This document shows positions 1 through 6,867 of a stretch of 9,272 nucleotides of DNA, piece by piece. The position numbers were made by a program, and so were the translations under genes. The stretch is from NCBI GenBank assembly GCA_030248825.1, contig JARCMB010000317.1, positions 1 to 9,272 on the forward strand. Direction: 5' to 3'. The notes under the pieces were generated by a model, which had not been told where the DNA came from, ran no database searches, and saw only the letters and a program-made list of their open reading frames with translations. Each line of letters begins with the position of its first letter. Within the stretch, counting starts at the first letter, position 1. The DNA is from Pseudanabaenaceae cyanobacterium MP8IB2.15 (GTDB lineage Bacteria > Cyanobacteriota > Cyanobacteriia > Pseudanabaenales > Pseudanabaenaceae).

Positions 1-824
1 CCATAGTCAAAACTCTCGCCTGTAATTGACATATTATCGGTGTTCAAGACGGCATGGCAAAATCCGACGGACATCCAATGTGCTACCAATTGTGCCACTC
101 GCTGCACTAGTTCGGCGTAAAACAAAGCATCTCGATCTGATTTATCAACTAGATGGGGATAATAAACTTCGATCGTGTGATCGAGTAGGTTACGCACTAG
201 ATCGGCTCTTCTAAACCAGTGCAACCGCTCAAAAGTACCGAATCGAATATGGGAGCGACTAAATCTCACCATCACCGATGAGCGGGTGGGCGAAGGTTCA
301 TCACCACGATACAACTGTTCACCAGTCTCGATCAAACTCAAACAGCGTGAAGTTCTCACTCCCATCCGATCTAAAGCCTCTGCCGCCAACACCTCGCGTA
401 TACCGCCTTTAAGGGTAAGCCTACCATCCGCCGATCGAGAATAAGGGGTTCGACCCGAACCTTTAGTGCCGAAATCATACAATTCTCGATCGATGCCACG
501 CACTTGCCCTGCCAGAAAACCTCTGCCATCACCGAGTTGGGGATTATATTCGCCAAACTGATAGCCATGATATTTCAATGCTAAAAGTGGGTGTGTGCCC
601 TCAAACTTCCCAAATGCGGCGATGAAGTCCCGATCTGTGACTGTGGCTGGATCGAGTCCAATCTGTGGCAAAATACGATCGTTGCGCCATCGCAAAATAT
701 GATGGGGAAATTCGGCAGCAGCGACAATATCATAATAGTCATCGCCAAGTGACTCCATCGCTGGCTCGTAGGCAAGTTGGAAGAAAGGATTGGTCGAGGA
801 AGTCTGGTTTGCAGTCTGGTTCAT
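1..824 (-). CDS. selO: SelO/YdiU family protein adenylyltransferase, N-terminal part (cut by left window edge)
   Basis: SelO is a pseudokinase-fold enzyme that transfers AMP from ATP to Ser, Thr or Tyr hydroxyls of target proteins (AMPylation) and is linked to redox stress. I translated this frame by hand from the ATG at 824 (MNQTANQTSSTN...); it stays open to the window edge, giving 274 codons of a protein usually near 480. Visible family motifs are GTKGSGRTPYSR with the ATP lysine K121, E144 in the following helix, R187 and R194 (VRFSRSHIRFG), NTDNMS with D263 and N264, and DYG with D273. The 10-residue gap between D263 and D273 matches the catalytic Asp and metal Asp of Pseudomonas syringae SelO (D252, D262, from memory), so the pocket looks active. 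The C-terminal part, including any C-terminal selenocysteine or cysteine, is outside the window. An upstream ATG at 829 hits a stop after two codons, so 824 is the start. No clear Shine-Dalgarno is seen. It is divergent from lipB. Confidence 0.93.
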   Translation of the reverse strand, partial: MNQTANQTSSTNPFFQLAYEPAMESLGDDYYDIVAAAEFPHHILRWRNDRILPQIGLDPATVTDRDFIAAFGKFEGTHPLLALKYHGYQFGEYNPQLGDGRGFLAGQVRGIDRELYDFGTKGSGRTPYSRSADGRLTLKGGIREVLAAEALDRMGVRTSRCLSLIETGEQLYRGDEPSPTRSSVMVRFSRSHIRFGTFERLHWFRRADLVRNLLDHTIEVYYPHLVDKSDRDALFYAELVQRVAQLVAHWMSVGFCHAVLNTDNMSITGESFDY

Positions 825-886
825 GGCATAGCTCTGTTTGATAATTCCATTAAAACATAATTAACACCCAACCAAAACACAACCAT

Positions 887-1555
887 ATGGCACCATGCTT
901 GCTCTATCAGTTAAATGGTCTCGTTCCCTATCTCACCGCTTGGGAATGGCAAAAAGAATTGGTGCAAGCCCGTAAGCAAAATCCCGACCTACCTGATGTC
1001 TTGATTTTATTAGAACATCCGCCTGTGTATACTTTAGGGCAGGGTTCGAGTTTAGCATTTCTCAAATTCGATCCTAATCACACAACTCTAGAGTGTCATC
1101 GGGTAGAGCGAGGCGGAGAAGTGACCTATCACGCGCCTGGTCAAATTGTGGGATATCCCATTCTCAATCTGAATCGCCACACAAAAGATTTGCATTGGTA
1201 TTTACGTCAATTGGAAGAGGCTCTAATTAGAGTATTAGCGAGATACGATCTTGCTGCCACCAGAGTCGATGGCTTAACGGGCGTATGGGTGAAGGGCGAG
1301 AAGATCGCTCAAGTTGGGATTAAAGTCAGTCGCTGGATTACGATGCACGGGTTTGGATTGAATGTCGATCTGGATTTGACAGGATTCGATCGAATTGTCC
1401 CCTGTGGCATTAGCGATCGATCTGTATGTAGCATGGCGCAATTCATTCCCACGATCGATCTAGTGGCAGTTAGAGAGTCGATCGCGCAGTCTTTTGCTGA
1501 AGTATTCGACTTGGATTACATTTTGTCTGGCTCCTCGATCTCTAGCCTCAATTGA
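887..1555 (+). CDS. lipB: Octanoyl-[acyl-carrier protein]:protein N-octanoyltransferase (lipoate biosynthesis)
   Basis: LipB moves the octanoyl group from octanoyl-ACP to a lysine of lipoyl-domain proteins such as pyruvate dehydrogenase E2 and glycine cleavage H protein; LipA then inserts sulfur. The 222-residue length is normal for the family. Signature motifs are RGGEVTYHAPGQ (residues 75-86), TMHGFGLNVD (152-161) and the active-site loop VPCGI with nucleophile C173. K139 lies 34 residues before C173, the same spacing as the Lys/Cys pair of E. coli (K135/C169) and M. tuberculosis LipB (K142/C176), so the catalytic dyad is complete. The ATG at 887 puts CLLYQLNGLVPY at the very N-terminus, as expected for cyanobacterial LipB; there is no good Shine-Dalgarno. 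lipA is not in the window. The gene converges on the kinase-GUN4 gene with only 32 bp between the stop codons and no strong terminator visible there. Confidence 0.96.
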   Translation: MAPCLLYQLNGLVPYLTAWEWQKELVQARKQNPDLPDVLILLEHPPVYTLGQGSSLAFLKFDPNHTTLECHRVERGGEVTYHAPGQIVGYPILNLNRHTKDLHWYLRQLEEALIRVLARYDLAATRVDGLTGVWVKGEKIAQVGIKVSRWITMHGFGLNVDLDLTGFDRIVPCGISDRSVCSMAQFIPTIDLVAVRESIAQSFAEVFDLDYILSGSSISSLN

Positions 1556-1587
1556 AAGTTGCCCACAATTCAGCAGGAAATTGCAAA

Positions 1588-3123
1588 TTAAGGAATTGGT
1601 GATTTGTTCAGACATCTTTGCCAATACTCATTTCGATCGAGATTTTGCCTACCCCCTTCTCTAATTCCTACAGGTAAATGTCCAGTTGGAGGGGCTTGAA
1701 AATTTGGTGAGTATCCTTTTCTATACTCCCAGCGCGTTGCGATCTTGTTGTATTGAGAAGCTACTAGCCATGAACCGCTACGCGATCTCCATCCCACTTC
1801 TTTCGCCATTTCCCCCCAATCTTTGCCCCTTGATTCATAAATTTTCTGTTGGGCTGTAAATCCGAGCGTATGATTGCTCTCATCTCCCCAAAGTCTGTCG
1901 ATCAATAAAAAATCAGCACAGGAAAATTCTTGAAGTTCATCGATGTGAAATGTGCCATCTATTTGAGACTTTTTTCCTGCAATCGTCAGCATTAGCTCGT
2001 AAGTTTCAGCATCAGCCGCTTTCCAGTCTTTGCGCTTGAGTAGATTTCTGAGTCGATCGTAGTTAATGTTATTTCGATCTCTGATCGGTGAAGGCATTTC
2101 AGCCACGCTCACGGTTAAGCTAGGATCTGCACTAGGAGGAGTTTTTGGCAGATTGCCGATCGAGATTGCTCCCACGATCACTGCGCCAATCCCACCTAGA
2201 ATCCACCAAGATTTTGGCGATATTTCGATCTCAGGTGATGGCATCGATCGAGTTGCAGGATCGGGCGATGCGGCTGGGAGGAGGCGAAAGCTGGATTTTT
2301 GCGGCGACAATTTTTCTAGATCGCTCAAAACCCGATCGACTGACTGGTAACGGATCGCTGGCTCATAACTGACCATCCGATCGATGATCTCGCCAAACTC
2401 TTGACTCACGCTCGTATGTAGCCGCCATTTCACCTCACCCAATTCGTCCTTACCAAATTCGCTAGGATGCATCCCTGTCAGAGCTTGGAGTGCCATCATT
2501 CCCAGTGCATAGATATCGCTATTCGGGCAAGAGTTGCCCTGTTCCTGTTCGATCGACATATAGCCTGGTGTACCAATCGGCATTGTGATGTGGCTGCGAC
2601 GGATATTCGATCGTAAAACCTCTGTGTGAATTTGCTTTACCGTGCCAAAATCGATCAGCACTAACTTGCCATCATGATGGCGGCGTAATAGATTATTTGG
2701 CTTGATATCGCGGTGGATCACATCACAGTCATGTACGAACTTTAGGATCGCTAAAACATCCTGAATCAACGCGATTGTCCTAGCTTCAGAAAGTTGACCA
2801 TTGGGTAATAATTCTTTGGTGAGTGGATGCCCTTCAATAAATTCTTGGATCAAGAAAAACTCATTATTTTCTTCAAAATAAGCAAATAACTGGGGGATTT
2901 GATCGTGCTTACCCAGTTTTTGCAAGGTTTCTGCTTCAATCTTAAATAGCTCTAAAGCCTTTCTGAGAAAATCTGGTTCACTGATCGCAGGATTAAAATG
3001 CTTGACCACGCAACGAGGATTTCCAGGCAGTCGGGTATCTTCAGCCAAATAAGTTTGGGCAAACCCTCCTGCCGCTAAGTCCTCAATTACTTTGTAACGT
3101 CCGTCTAGTAGTTGTCCTAGCAT
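1588..3123 (-). CDS. Membrane-anchored serine/threonine protein kinase with C-terminal GUN4 domain
   Basis: This is a 511-residue fusion. Residues 1-270 form a Hanks-type kinase: glycine loop AAGGFAQTY (18-25), VVK lysine K41, catalytic loop HRDIKPNN with D139 and N144, DFG at 158-160, GTPGYMSIEQ (184-193) and D203. All catalytic residues are present, so it should be active. A low-complexity linker (about 271-304) leads to one hydrophobic helix, WWILGGIGAVIVGAISIG (306-323), then a Pro/Ser-rich stretch. Residues about 353-505 are a GUN4 domain (YDRLRNLLKRKDWKAAD, then ...ETYELML, IDRLWGDES, LGFTAQQKIYES, GHLP). Classical GUN4 binds porphyrins and stimulates Mg-chelatase; the ligand here is unknown. 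With an ATP-using kinase inside the cell, a single membrane pass would put GUN4 on the other face (inference). It is last in a minus-strand cluster, 17 bp after the LapA-domain gene. The start MLGQLLDGRY is standard for cyanobacterial kinases; no clear ribosome site is seen. Confidence 0.95.
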   Translation of the reverse strand: MLGQLLDGRYKVIEDLAAGGFAQTYLAEDTRLPGNPRCVVKHFNPAISEPDFLRKALELFKIEAETLQKLGKHDQIPQLFAYFEENNEFFLIQEFIEGHPLTKELLPNGQLSEARTIALIQDVLAILKFVHDCDVIHRDIKPNNLLRRHHDGKLVLIDFGTVKQIHTEVLRSNIRRSHITMPIGTPGYMSIEQEQGNSCPNSDIYALGMMALQALTGMHPSEFGKDELGEVKWRLHTSVSQEFGEIIDRMVSYEPAIRYQSVDRVLSDLEKLSPQKSSFRLLPAASPDPATRSMPSPEIEISPKSWWILGGIGAVIVGAISIGNLPKTPPSADPSLTVSVAEMPSPIRDRNNINYDRLRNLLKRKDWKAADAETYELMLTIAGKKSQIDGTFHIDELQEFSCADFLLIDRLWGDESNHTLGFTAQQKIYESRGKDWGEMAKEVGWRSRSGSWLVASQYNKIATRWEYRKGYSPNFQAPPTGHLPVGIREGGRQNLDRNEYWQRCLNKSPIP

Positions 3124-3140
3124 TATGTCGATGTTGAGGT

Positions 3141-3644
3141 TTAGAAATCTTCTGGCTTTTTGATGTATTTGACATCTATGACATCATTTCGATCGTCATC
3201 TTCATCATCATATTCCTCGTCATTTTTTTGATAGCTGGTGCGAGGTGGATATTCGTAAGTGTCGCGGTCTAGATCGCGAGCTGAATCTTGAATACCAGTG
3301 TAACTTTGTTTAGGAGAATTATTAGACGTGCTGCCAGTAGAGGAATTAGGATTAGCAGTCGATCTTGGTGGTTCGGCAGTAAAGTTAGGATCGAAACTAG
3401 GATCGAACTCAGGATCACGCCGATCTTCGAGCCAGAAGGAGATTTGATTGAACACAAAGGCAACGATGCCGCCACCGACAAAAGCCACCAGAATTGTAAC
3501 GCTGAGGGGGATCGGGATGCTAAATACGTTTAAAAAATAAAGGGTGACGAACGGTTGAAAGTTTTGGATCGATATTGCCACGGCAAAAACGATCGAACCC
3601 AGCAATAAAATCAGGCGACCGAGCGGTAATTTTTCTTCATTCAT
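3141..3644 (-). CDS. LapA-domain (DUF1049-like) small integral membrane protein
   Basis: This is a small inner-membrane protein of about 167 residues. Two hydrophobic segments, roughly residues 8-28 (LILLLGSIVFAVAISIQN) and 46-67 (PLSVTILVAFVGGGIVAFVF), and the QN after the first helix give the usual LapA/DUF1049 outline. In E. coli LapA acts in lipopolysaccharide assembly control; the job of the cyanobacterial relatives is not settled, so I give no symbol. After residue 72 the protein is polar and probably disordered: three DPxF units, then a Ser/Asn/Pro stretch, then a run of Asp/Glu, ending in a DVIDVKYIKKPEDF tail. A GGGAG motif (3654-3658) lies 9 nt before the ATG at 3644 but only 3 nt before the in-frame ATG at 3650, so I prefer 3644. 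Either start overlaps the end of ubiX, suggesting translational coupling. Family call is fairly sure; function is not. Confidence 0.8.
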   Translation of the reverse strand: MNEEKLPLGRLILLLGSIVFAVAISIQNFQPFVTLYFLNVFSIPIPLSVTILVAFVGGGIVAFVFNQISFWLEDRRDPEFDPSFDPNFTAEPPRSTANPNSSTGSTSNNSPKQSYTGIQDSARDLDRDTYEYPPRTSYQKNDEEYDDEDDDRNDVIDVKYIKKPEDF

Positions 3645-4281
3645 GCTCATCTTCTCCCTTAGCCCCTACTACTCTGCCTTCCCAACGCTTGATAATGTCC
3701 AGATCGATATCTAGCTGATCGAATACTCTGACGATCACAAAATCCACCAGGTCTTCAATTGTAAGTGGTTGATGATACCAAGCGGGAATCGCAGGCACAA
3801 TTCTCGCCCCTGCTTCGGCAAGAGCCGTAAGATTGCGGAGGTGAATCAAGCTAAATGGGGTTTCTCGTGGCACAATAATTAGCTTCCGTCCTTCTTTAAG
3901 GTGAACATCTGCCGCCCGTTCGAGCAAGTCTGAACTCAAACCTTGGGCAATCTTCGCCACCGTAGACATACTACATGGAATTACCACCATCCCCAATGTC
4001 CGAAACGACCCACTGGCAATATTCGCACCAATATCTGACCATTGATGGCAACGCAACTTACCACCGTTTTCCTGACATTGTTCGCGCCAGAACTGCTCTT
4101 GCTGTCTGGGGTTAGCAGGAATATTGCCCAAATTCTCGGATTGCCAAACCATAATTGCGGATTTAGATGCTACAAGTTCGACGTTGTAATTGTTCTGGAG
4201 CAAAAACTTGATCGATCGCACGGCATAGATCATCCCCGATGCCCCCGATACCCCCAATGCGATCGCACGATTTTCAGACAT
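3637..4281 (-). CDS. ubiX: UbiX family flavin prenyltransferase
   Basis: UbiX joins a dimethylallyl group to reduced FMN to make prenylated FMN, the cofactor of UbiD-type decarboxylases used for ubiquinone or, in cyanobacteria, plastoquinone-type ring chemistry. From the ATG at 4281 the protein has 214 residues: FMN loop LGVSGASG (9-16), IPCSMSTVAKIAQG (101-114), and R122, K129, R139, E140, Y169, R185 and W200. These fall at the same numbers that I recall for the active-site residues of Pseudomonas aeruginosa UbiX, which strongly supports this start. The frame can be extended seven residues to a TTG at 4302 (MESLINK-), but neither start has a well-placed Shine-Dalgarno, and the family begins near the ATG. 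It is the first gene of the minus-strand cluster and its 3' end overlaps the LapA-domain gene. No ubiD is in the window. Confidence 0.93.
   Translation of the reverse strand: MSENRAIALGVSGASGMIYAVRSIKFLLQNNYNVELVASKSAIMVWQSENLGNIPANPRQQEQFWREQCQENGGKLRCHQWSDIGANIASGSFRTLGMVVIPCSMSTVAKIAQGLSSDLLERAADVHLKEGRKLIIVPRETPFSLIHLRNLTALAEAGARIVPAIPAWYHQPLTIEDLVDFVIVRVFDQLDIDLDIIKRWEGRVVGAKGEDEHE
3654..3658 (-). promoter_or_regulatory. Ribosome binding site for the LapA-domain gene, inside the ubiX 3' end
   Basis: Read on the minus strand, GGGAG lies within the last codons of ubiX. It is 9 nt before the ATG at 3644 and 3 nt before the ATG at 3650. The spacing favours 3644 as the start and fits re-initiation by ribosomes finishing ubiX. 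Confidence 0.55.
4259..4266. repeat. HIP1 octamer GCGATCGC
   Basis: This is a complete HIP1 palindrome near the 5' end of ubiX. Confidence 0.9.
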
Positions 4282-4316
4282 CTTGTTGATTAAACTTTCC
4301 AATATTGCTAACCTTC

Positions 4317-4348
4317 ATTATGATTGATTTAAGTTTTCAGAGGGTCAA
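4317..4348 (-). promoter_or_regulatory. Possible promoter for the ubiX-lapA-kinase cluster
   Basis: On the minus strand a TTGACC (4343-4348) is followed by CATAAT (4317-4322). Each is close to the sigma-70 consensus, but the 20-bp spacer is longer than the preferred 17. If used, transcription would begin near 4310, giving a leader of about 30 nt to the ATG at 4281. This is a weak prediction from sequence alone. Confidence 0.3.
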
Positions 4349-4401
4349 CACACTCGCACATTACCACCTGCCTTGCCACAGACTTGTAGTGATATCGATC
4401 G

Positions 4402-4438
4402 ATGACTCAGTAAATCATCAGTAAATCATCTGAGTCAT
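4402..4438. repeat. Nested repeat: 9-bp inverted repeat enclosing a tandem 11-mer
   Basis: ATGACTCAG (4402-4410) and its exact reverse complement CTGAGTCAT (4430-4438) flank a 19-nt interval. Across the left arm and the interval, CAGTAAATCAT occurs twice in perfect tandem (4408-4418 and 4419-4429). The element ends 54 bp before the FHA-GGDEF-EAL start, between two divergent transcription units, a typical operator position. No T-run follows it, so a terminator is unlikely. Its function is not known. Confidence 0.8.
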
Positions 4439-4459
4439 GGTTTTAGAGGAAAAAAGCAA

Positions 4460-4465
4460 TAGAAT
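4460..4465 (+). promoter_or_regulatory. Possible -10 box of the FHA-GGDEF-EAL gene
   Basis: TAGAAT resembles a sigma-70 -10 box and lies 27 bp before the start codon. No good -35 box is seen 17 bp upstream (ATGGTT), so if it is real it would probably need an activator, possibly acting at the nested repeat just upstream. This is weak evidence. Confidence 0.22.
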
Positions 4466-4480
4466 TAGGAAATAGGTCAA

Positions 4481-4486
4481 GAGGAG
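4481..4486 (+). promoter_or_regulatory. Ribosome binding site of the FHA-GGDEF-EAL gene
   Basis: GAGGAG ends 6 nt before the ATG at 4493. It is the clearest Shine-Dalgarno sequence in the window and fixes the start of this gene. Confidence 0.75.
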
Positions 4487-4492
4487 TTTCAA

Positions 4493-6622
4493 ATGGAACC
4501 GAAAGCAGATACAACAGTATCAGAAAGGCATCAGGTCTATCATTACTTAGTAATTGAAGATCCTGAGGGTCAATGTAAATTTTTACTTGGCTCCACTACC
4601 TATTCGCTTGGACGCAACTCCACTAACGGGATTGCCTTGCGTTCTAACACTGTGTCACGTCAACACGCTATTCTTTTGCGACTCCCCATCCCCAAGACCT
4701 CAACCTATATGTTCCGCATCCTTGATGGGAATTTGCAGGGCAAGCGTAGTACCAATGGTCTATTTATTAATGGAGAACGTCGCTCATCCCATATTTTGAT
4801 GAATGGTGATGAGATTGTATTTAGTGGTGATACCAGAGCGTGCTATCAGGTTGTATCTCATCCATCTGAAGTGAGAATGTTTGGTGACCCAATCGCTCCA
4901 GTCAGCGATGATGATAGCGCTGATATGACATCATTTGATTCTCCATCTACGTTAGTTCATCAGTCGGGCAATGAGTTGGTTGCTTACAACGAAGAAGTGT
5001 TGGCTCGATTAGCTTCTTTCCCCGAACTCAATCCCAATCCAATTTTAGAAGTTAATATGTCAGGCGCGATTACTTACATCAATCCTGCCGCGATCGAACA
5101 ATTTCCCGATCTCCAAGACCTTGGTGCTAAGCACCCAATTTTTGTCAATTTATTTGATGCCGTAGCAAAACTGCAAAATGGCAGCCAAGAAGTTACAGTG
5201 TGCGAAATCGAGTTTGGTGGACACATATTTGAACAGTTTATTCATCTCATTCCTGGTAATGATTTGGTCAGAAGCTACATTGCCGACATTACCGAACGTC
5301 GTCGATCGCAAGAAATCATCCAATACCAAGCCTCTCACGACTTACTCACAGGGTTGCCAAATCGTGCCAATTTTAACGATTGCCTCACAACTGCGATGGA
5401 TCAAGCACAGCGAACTGGTGAAAAATTAGCAGTTGTGTTTTTAGATCTAGATCGGTTCAAATTAATTAATGATTCACTCGGCCATAGTTCTGGCGATCGA
5501 TTACTGCAAGATGTGTGCAAGCGATTACGTCATTACTTGCGACAAGGGGATGTGATTGCGCGTTGGGGTGGGGATGAATTTACCATGATGCTGAGAAATG
5601 TAACATCCTCAGAACATACTGCGACAATCTCTGAGCGTATTCTCAAAGCTTTTGAAGAACCGTTTCAATGTTCTGAACACGAGCTGTATATCAGTACCAG
5701 TGTGGGTATTAGTATTTATCCTCAAGATGGTGAAGATGTTGAGACTCTGATCAAAAATGCCGATACGGCGATGTATCGGGCTAAAGAGATCGGCAGAAAT
5801 ACTTTTCAGCTTTATCGATCGAATATGGATGAGAGTTCCATTCGCAAGCTAGCCCTAGAGAACAGTCTATACAAGGCTTTGAAGGGTGACGAACTACTGG
5901 TTTACTACCAACCCCAAGTAAATCTATGTGCTGGTCAAATGGTTGGGGTTGAAGCTCTAATCCGTTGGCAACACCCGACACGTGGTTTATTGCAGCCTGA
6001 CGAATTCATTTATCTCGCCGAAGAAACAGGTTTAATTATCTCGATTGGCTATTGGATGTTGCGGATGGCTTGCGCTCAAAATCGGGCGTGGCAGGATGCA
6101 GGATTGCCTAAACTGCGTCTAGGCGTGAATCTCTCGGCACAGCAGTTTAAACAACCAGATTTCATCCCAACCTTGGCATGTATTCTAGCCGAGACTGGGC
6201 TTGAACCACAGTATCTCGATATCGAACTCACAGAAAGCGTCGTAATGGAAGATGTGCAAGAAAATATTGCAAAGTTACATCAAATCAGAGAGATGGGTAT
6301 TAGTCTTTCGATCGACGATTTTGGCACAGGCTATTCTTCACTCAGCTATCTCAAACGATTGCCAATTAATGTTTTAAAAATTCATCAGTCTTTTGTGAAG
6401 GACATCACCACTAACCCGAATGATTTGGCGATCGCAATTTCGATCGTGACTTTAGCGCATAATCTCAATTTAAAGGTGATCGCTGAGGGAGTCGAAACTG
6501 TAGACCAGATGGAGCTACTTCGATCGTTGAAATGTGACGAGATGCAAGGCTTTCTATTCAATCGACCGATCCCACCGACAGAACTCGCAGAACTTCTAGT
6601 GACTCAGAGATGTTTCTGGTAG
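4493..6622 (+). CDS. FHA-PAS-GGDEF-EAL cyclic-di-GMP signalling protein
   Basis: This 709-residue protein has no signal peptide or membrane helix, so it is probably cytoplasmic. Residues about 17-120 are an FHA domain, a phosphothreonine-peptide reader, with GRN (40-42), SRQH (55-58), STNG (86-89) and NG (93-94). A PAS-like domain spans about 170-268 (NPNPILEVNMSGAITYINPA, then DITERRRSQE). The GGDEF diguanylate cyclase (about 279-440) has FLDLDRFK (316-323), intact GGDEF (359-363) and an RxxD inhibitory site R350/D353. The EAL phosphodiesterase (about 453-705) has EAL (487-489), N546, E578, the DDFGTG loop (608-613), K629, E665 and Q685. Both enzymatic domains therefore look competent, and the net direction must depend on the FHA and PAS inputs. 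Output is likely motility, biofilm or phototaxis control (family knowledge). It stands alone between two minus-strand clusters, with a good ribosome site and a nested repeat upstream. Confidence 0.97.
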   Translation: MEPKADTTVSERHQVYHYLVIEDPEGQCKFLLGSTTYSLGRNSTNGIALRSNTVSRQHAILLRLPIPKTSTYMFRILDGNLQGKRSTNGLFINGERRSSHILMNGDEIVFSGDTRACYQVVSHPSEVRMFGDPIAPVSDDDSADMTSFDSPSTLVHQSGNELVAYNEEVLARLASFPELNPNPILEVNMSGAITYINPAAIEQFPDLQDLGAKHPIFVNLFDAVAKLQNGSQEVTVCEIEFGGHIFEQFIHLIPGNDLVRSYIADITERRRSQEIIQYQASHDLLTGLPNRANFNDCLTTAMDQAQRTGEKLAVVFLDLDRFKLINDSLGHSSGDRLLQDVCKRLRHYLRQGDVIARWGGDEFTMMLRNVTSSEHTATISERILKAFEEPFQCSEHELYISTSVGISIYPQDGEDVETLIKNADTAMYRAKEIGRNTFQLYRSNMDESSIRKLALENSLYKALKGDELLVYYQPQVNLCAGQMVGVEALIRWQHPTRGLLQPDEFIYLAEETGLIISIGYWMLRMACAQNRAWQDAGLPKLRLGVNLSAQQFKQPDFIPTLACILAETGLEPQYLDIELTESVVMEDVQENIAKLHQIREMGISLSIDDFGTGYSSLSYLKRLPINVLKIHQSFVKDITTNPNDLAIAISIVTLAHNLNLKVIAEGVETVDQMELLRSLKCDEMQGFLFNRPIPPTELAELLVTQRCFW
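6428..6435. repeat. HIP1 octamer GCGATCGC
   Basis: This is a complete highly iterated palindrome 1 site within the EAL coding region, a hallmark of many cyanobacterial genomes. Confidence 0.9.
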
Positions 6623-6725
6623 CGATTGGCTCGAAAAAAAAACCTTAATGGCTCATCCTAATGGGTGATGCTGAGCATATTTTGAAAAGTTAACCTATAC
6701 ACAAGTTTAAAACTCTGCATATTAA

Positions 6726-6756
6726 AACCCCAGCAAACATGTTGGGGTTATTTGTT
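6726..6756. terminator. Likely bidirectional terminator between convergent genes
   Basis: AACCCCAGC (6726-6734) pairs with GTTGGGGTT (6741-6749) through one G-U wobble, leaving a 6-nt loop, AAACAT. On the plus strand the stem is followed by ATTTGTTATT. On the minus strand it is followed by a short run that reads TTTTAAT, partly within the stem. It lies about 100 bp after the cyclic-di-GMP gene and about 150 bp after exbB, which converge here, so it can serve both. The T-tracts are modest, so the efficiency is uncertain. Confidence 0.7.
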
Positions 6757-6867
6757 ATTGGGTTGTTTTTTGGGTCAATATAGCCTTCAACCTTTTGTTA
6801 GGATCATGGATTTAATAAGGCATAGAAACTGGAAAAGACATGATAATCTCAAATCAGTAATCCTAAA

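Noticed and set aside
825..886. Promoter elements in the selO-lipB divergent gap
   Set aside because: There are AT-rich stretches such as CATAAT at 856-861, but no -35 box with correct spacing on either strand could be supported.
1556..1587. A CAATT...AATTG hairpin (1566-1583) as terminator between lipB and the kinase gene
   Set aside because: The stem is only 5 bp and AT-rich with an 8-nt loop and no T-run, so it is not a credible intrinsic terminator.
4441..5090. Absence of CGATCG cores over the FHA-coding part as a sign of recent transfer
   Set aside because: Similar gaps of 500-600 bp occur in the first part of lipB and in the kinase domain, so this is within normal local variation.
6651..6676. 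A GCTCA...TGAGC inverted repeat after the cyclic-di-GMP gene
   Set aside because: The stem is only 5 bp with a 16-nt interval and no T-run; the hairpin at 6726 is a much better terminator.
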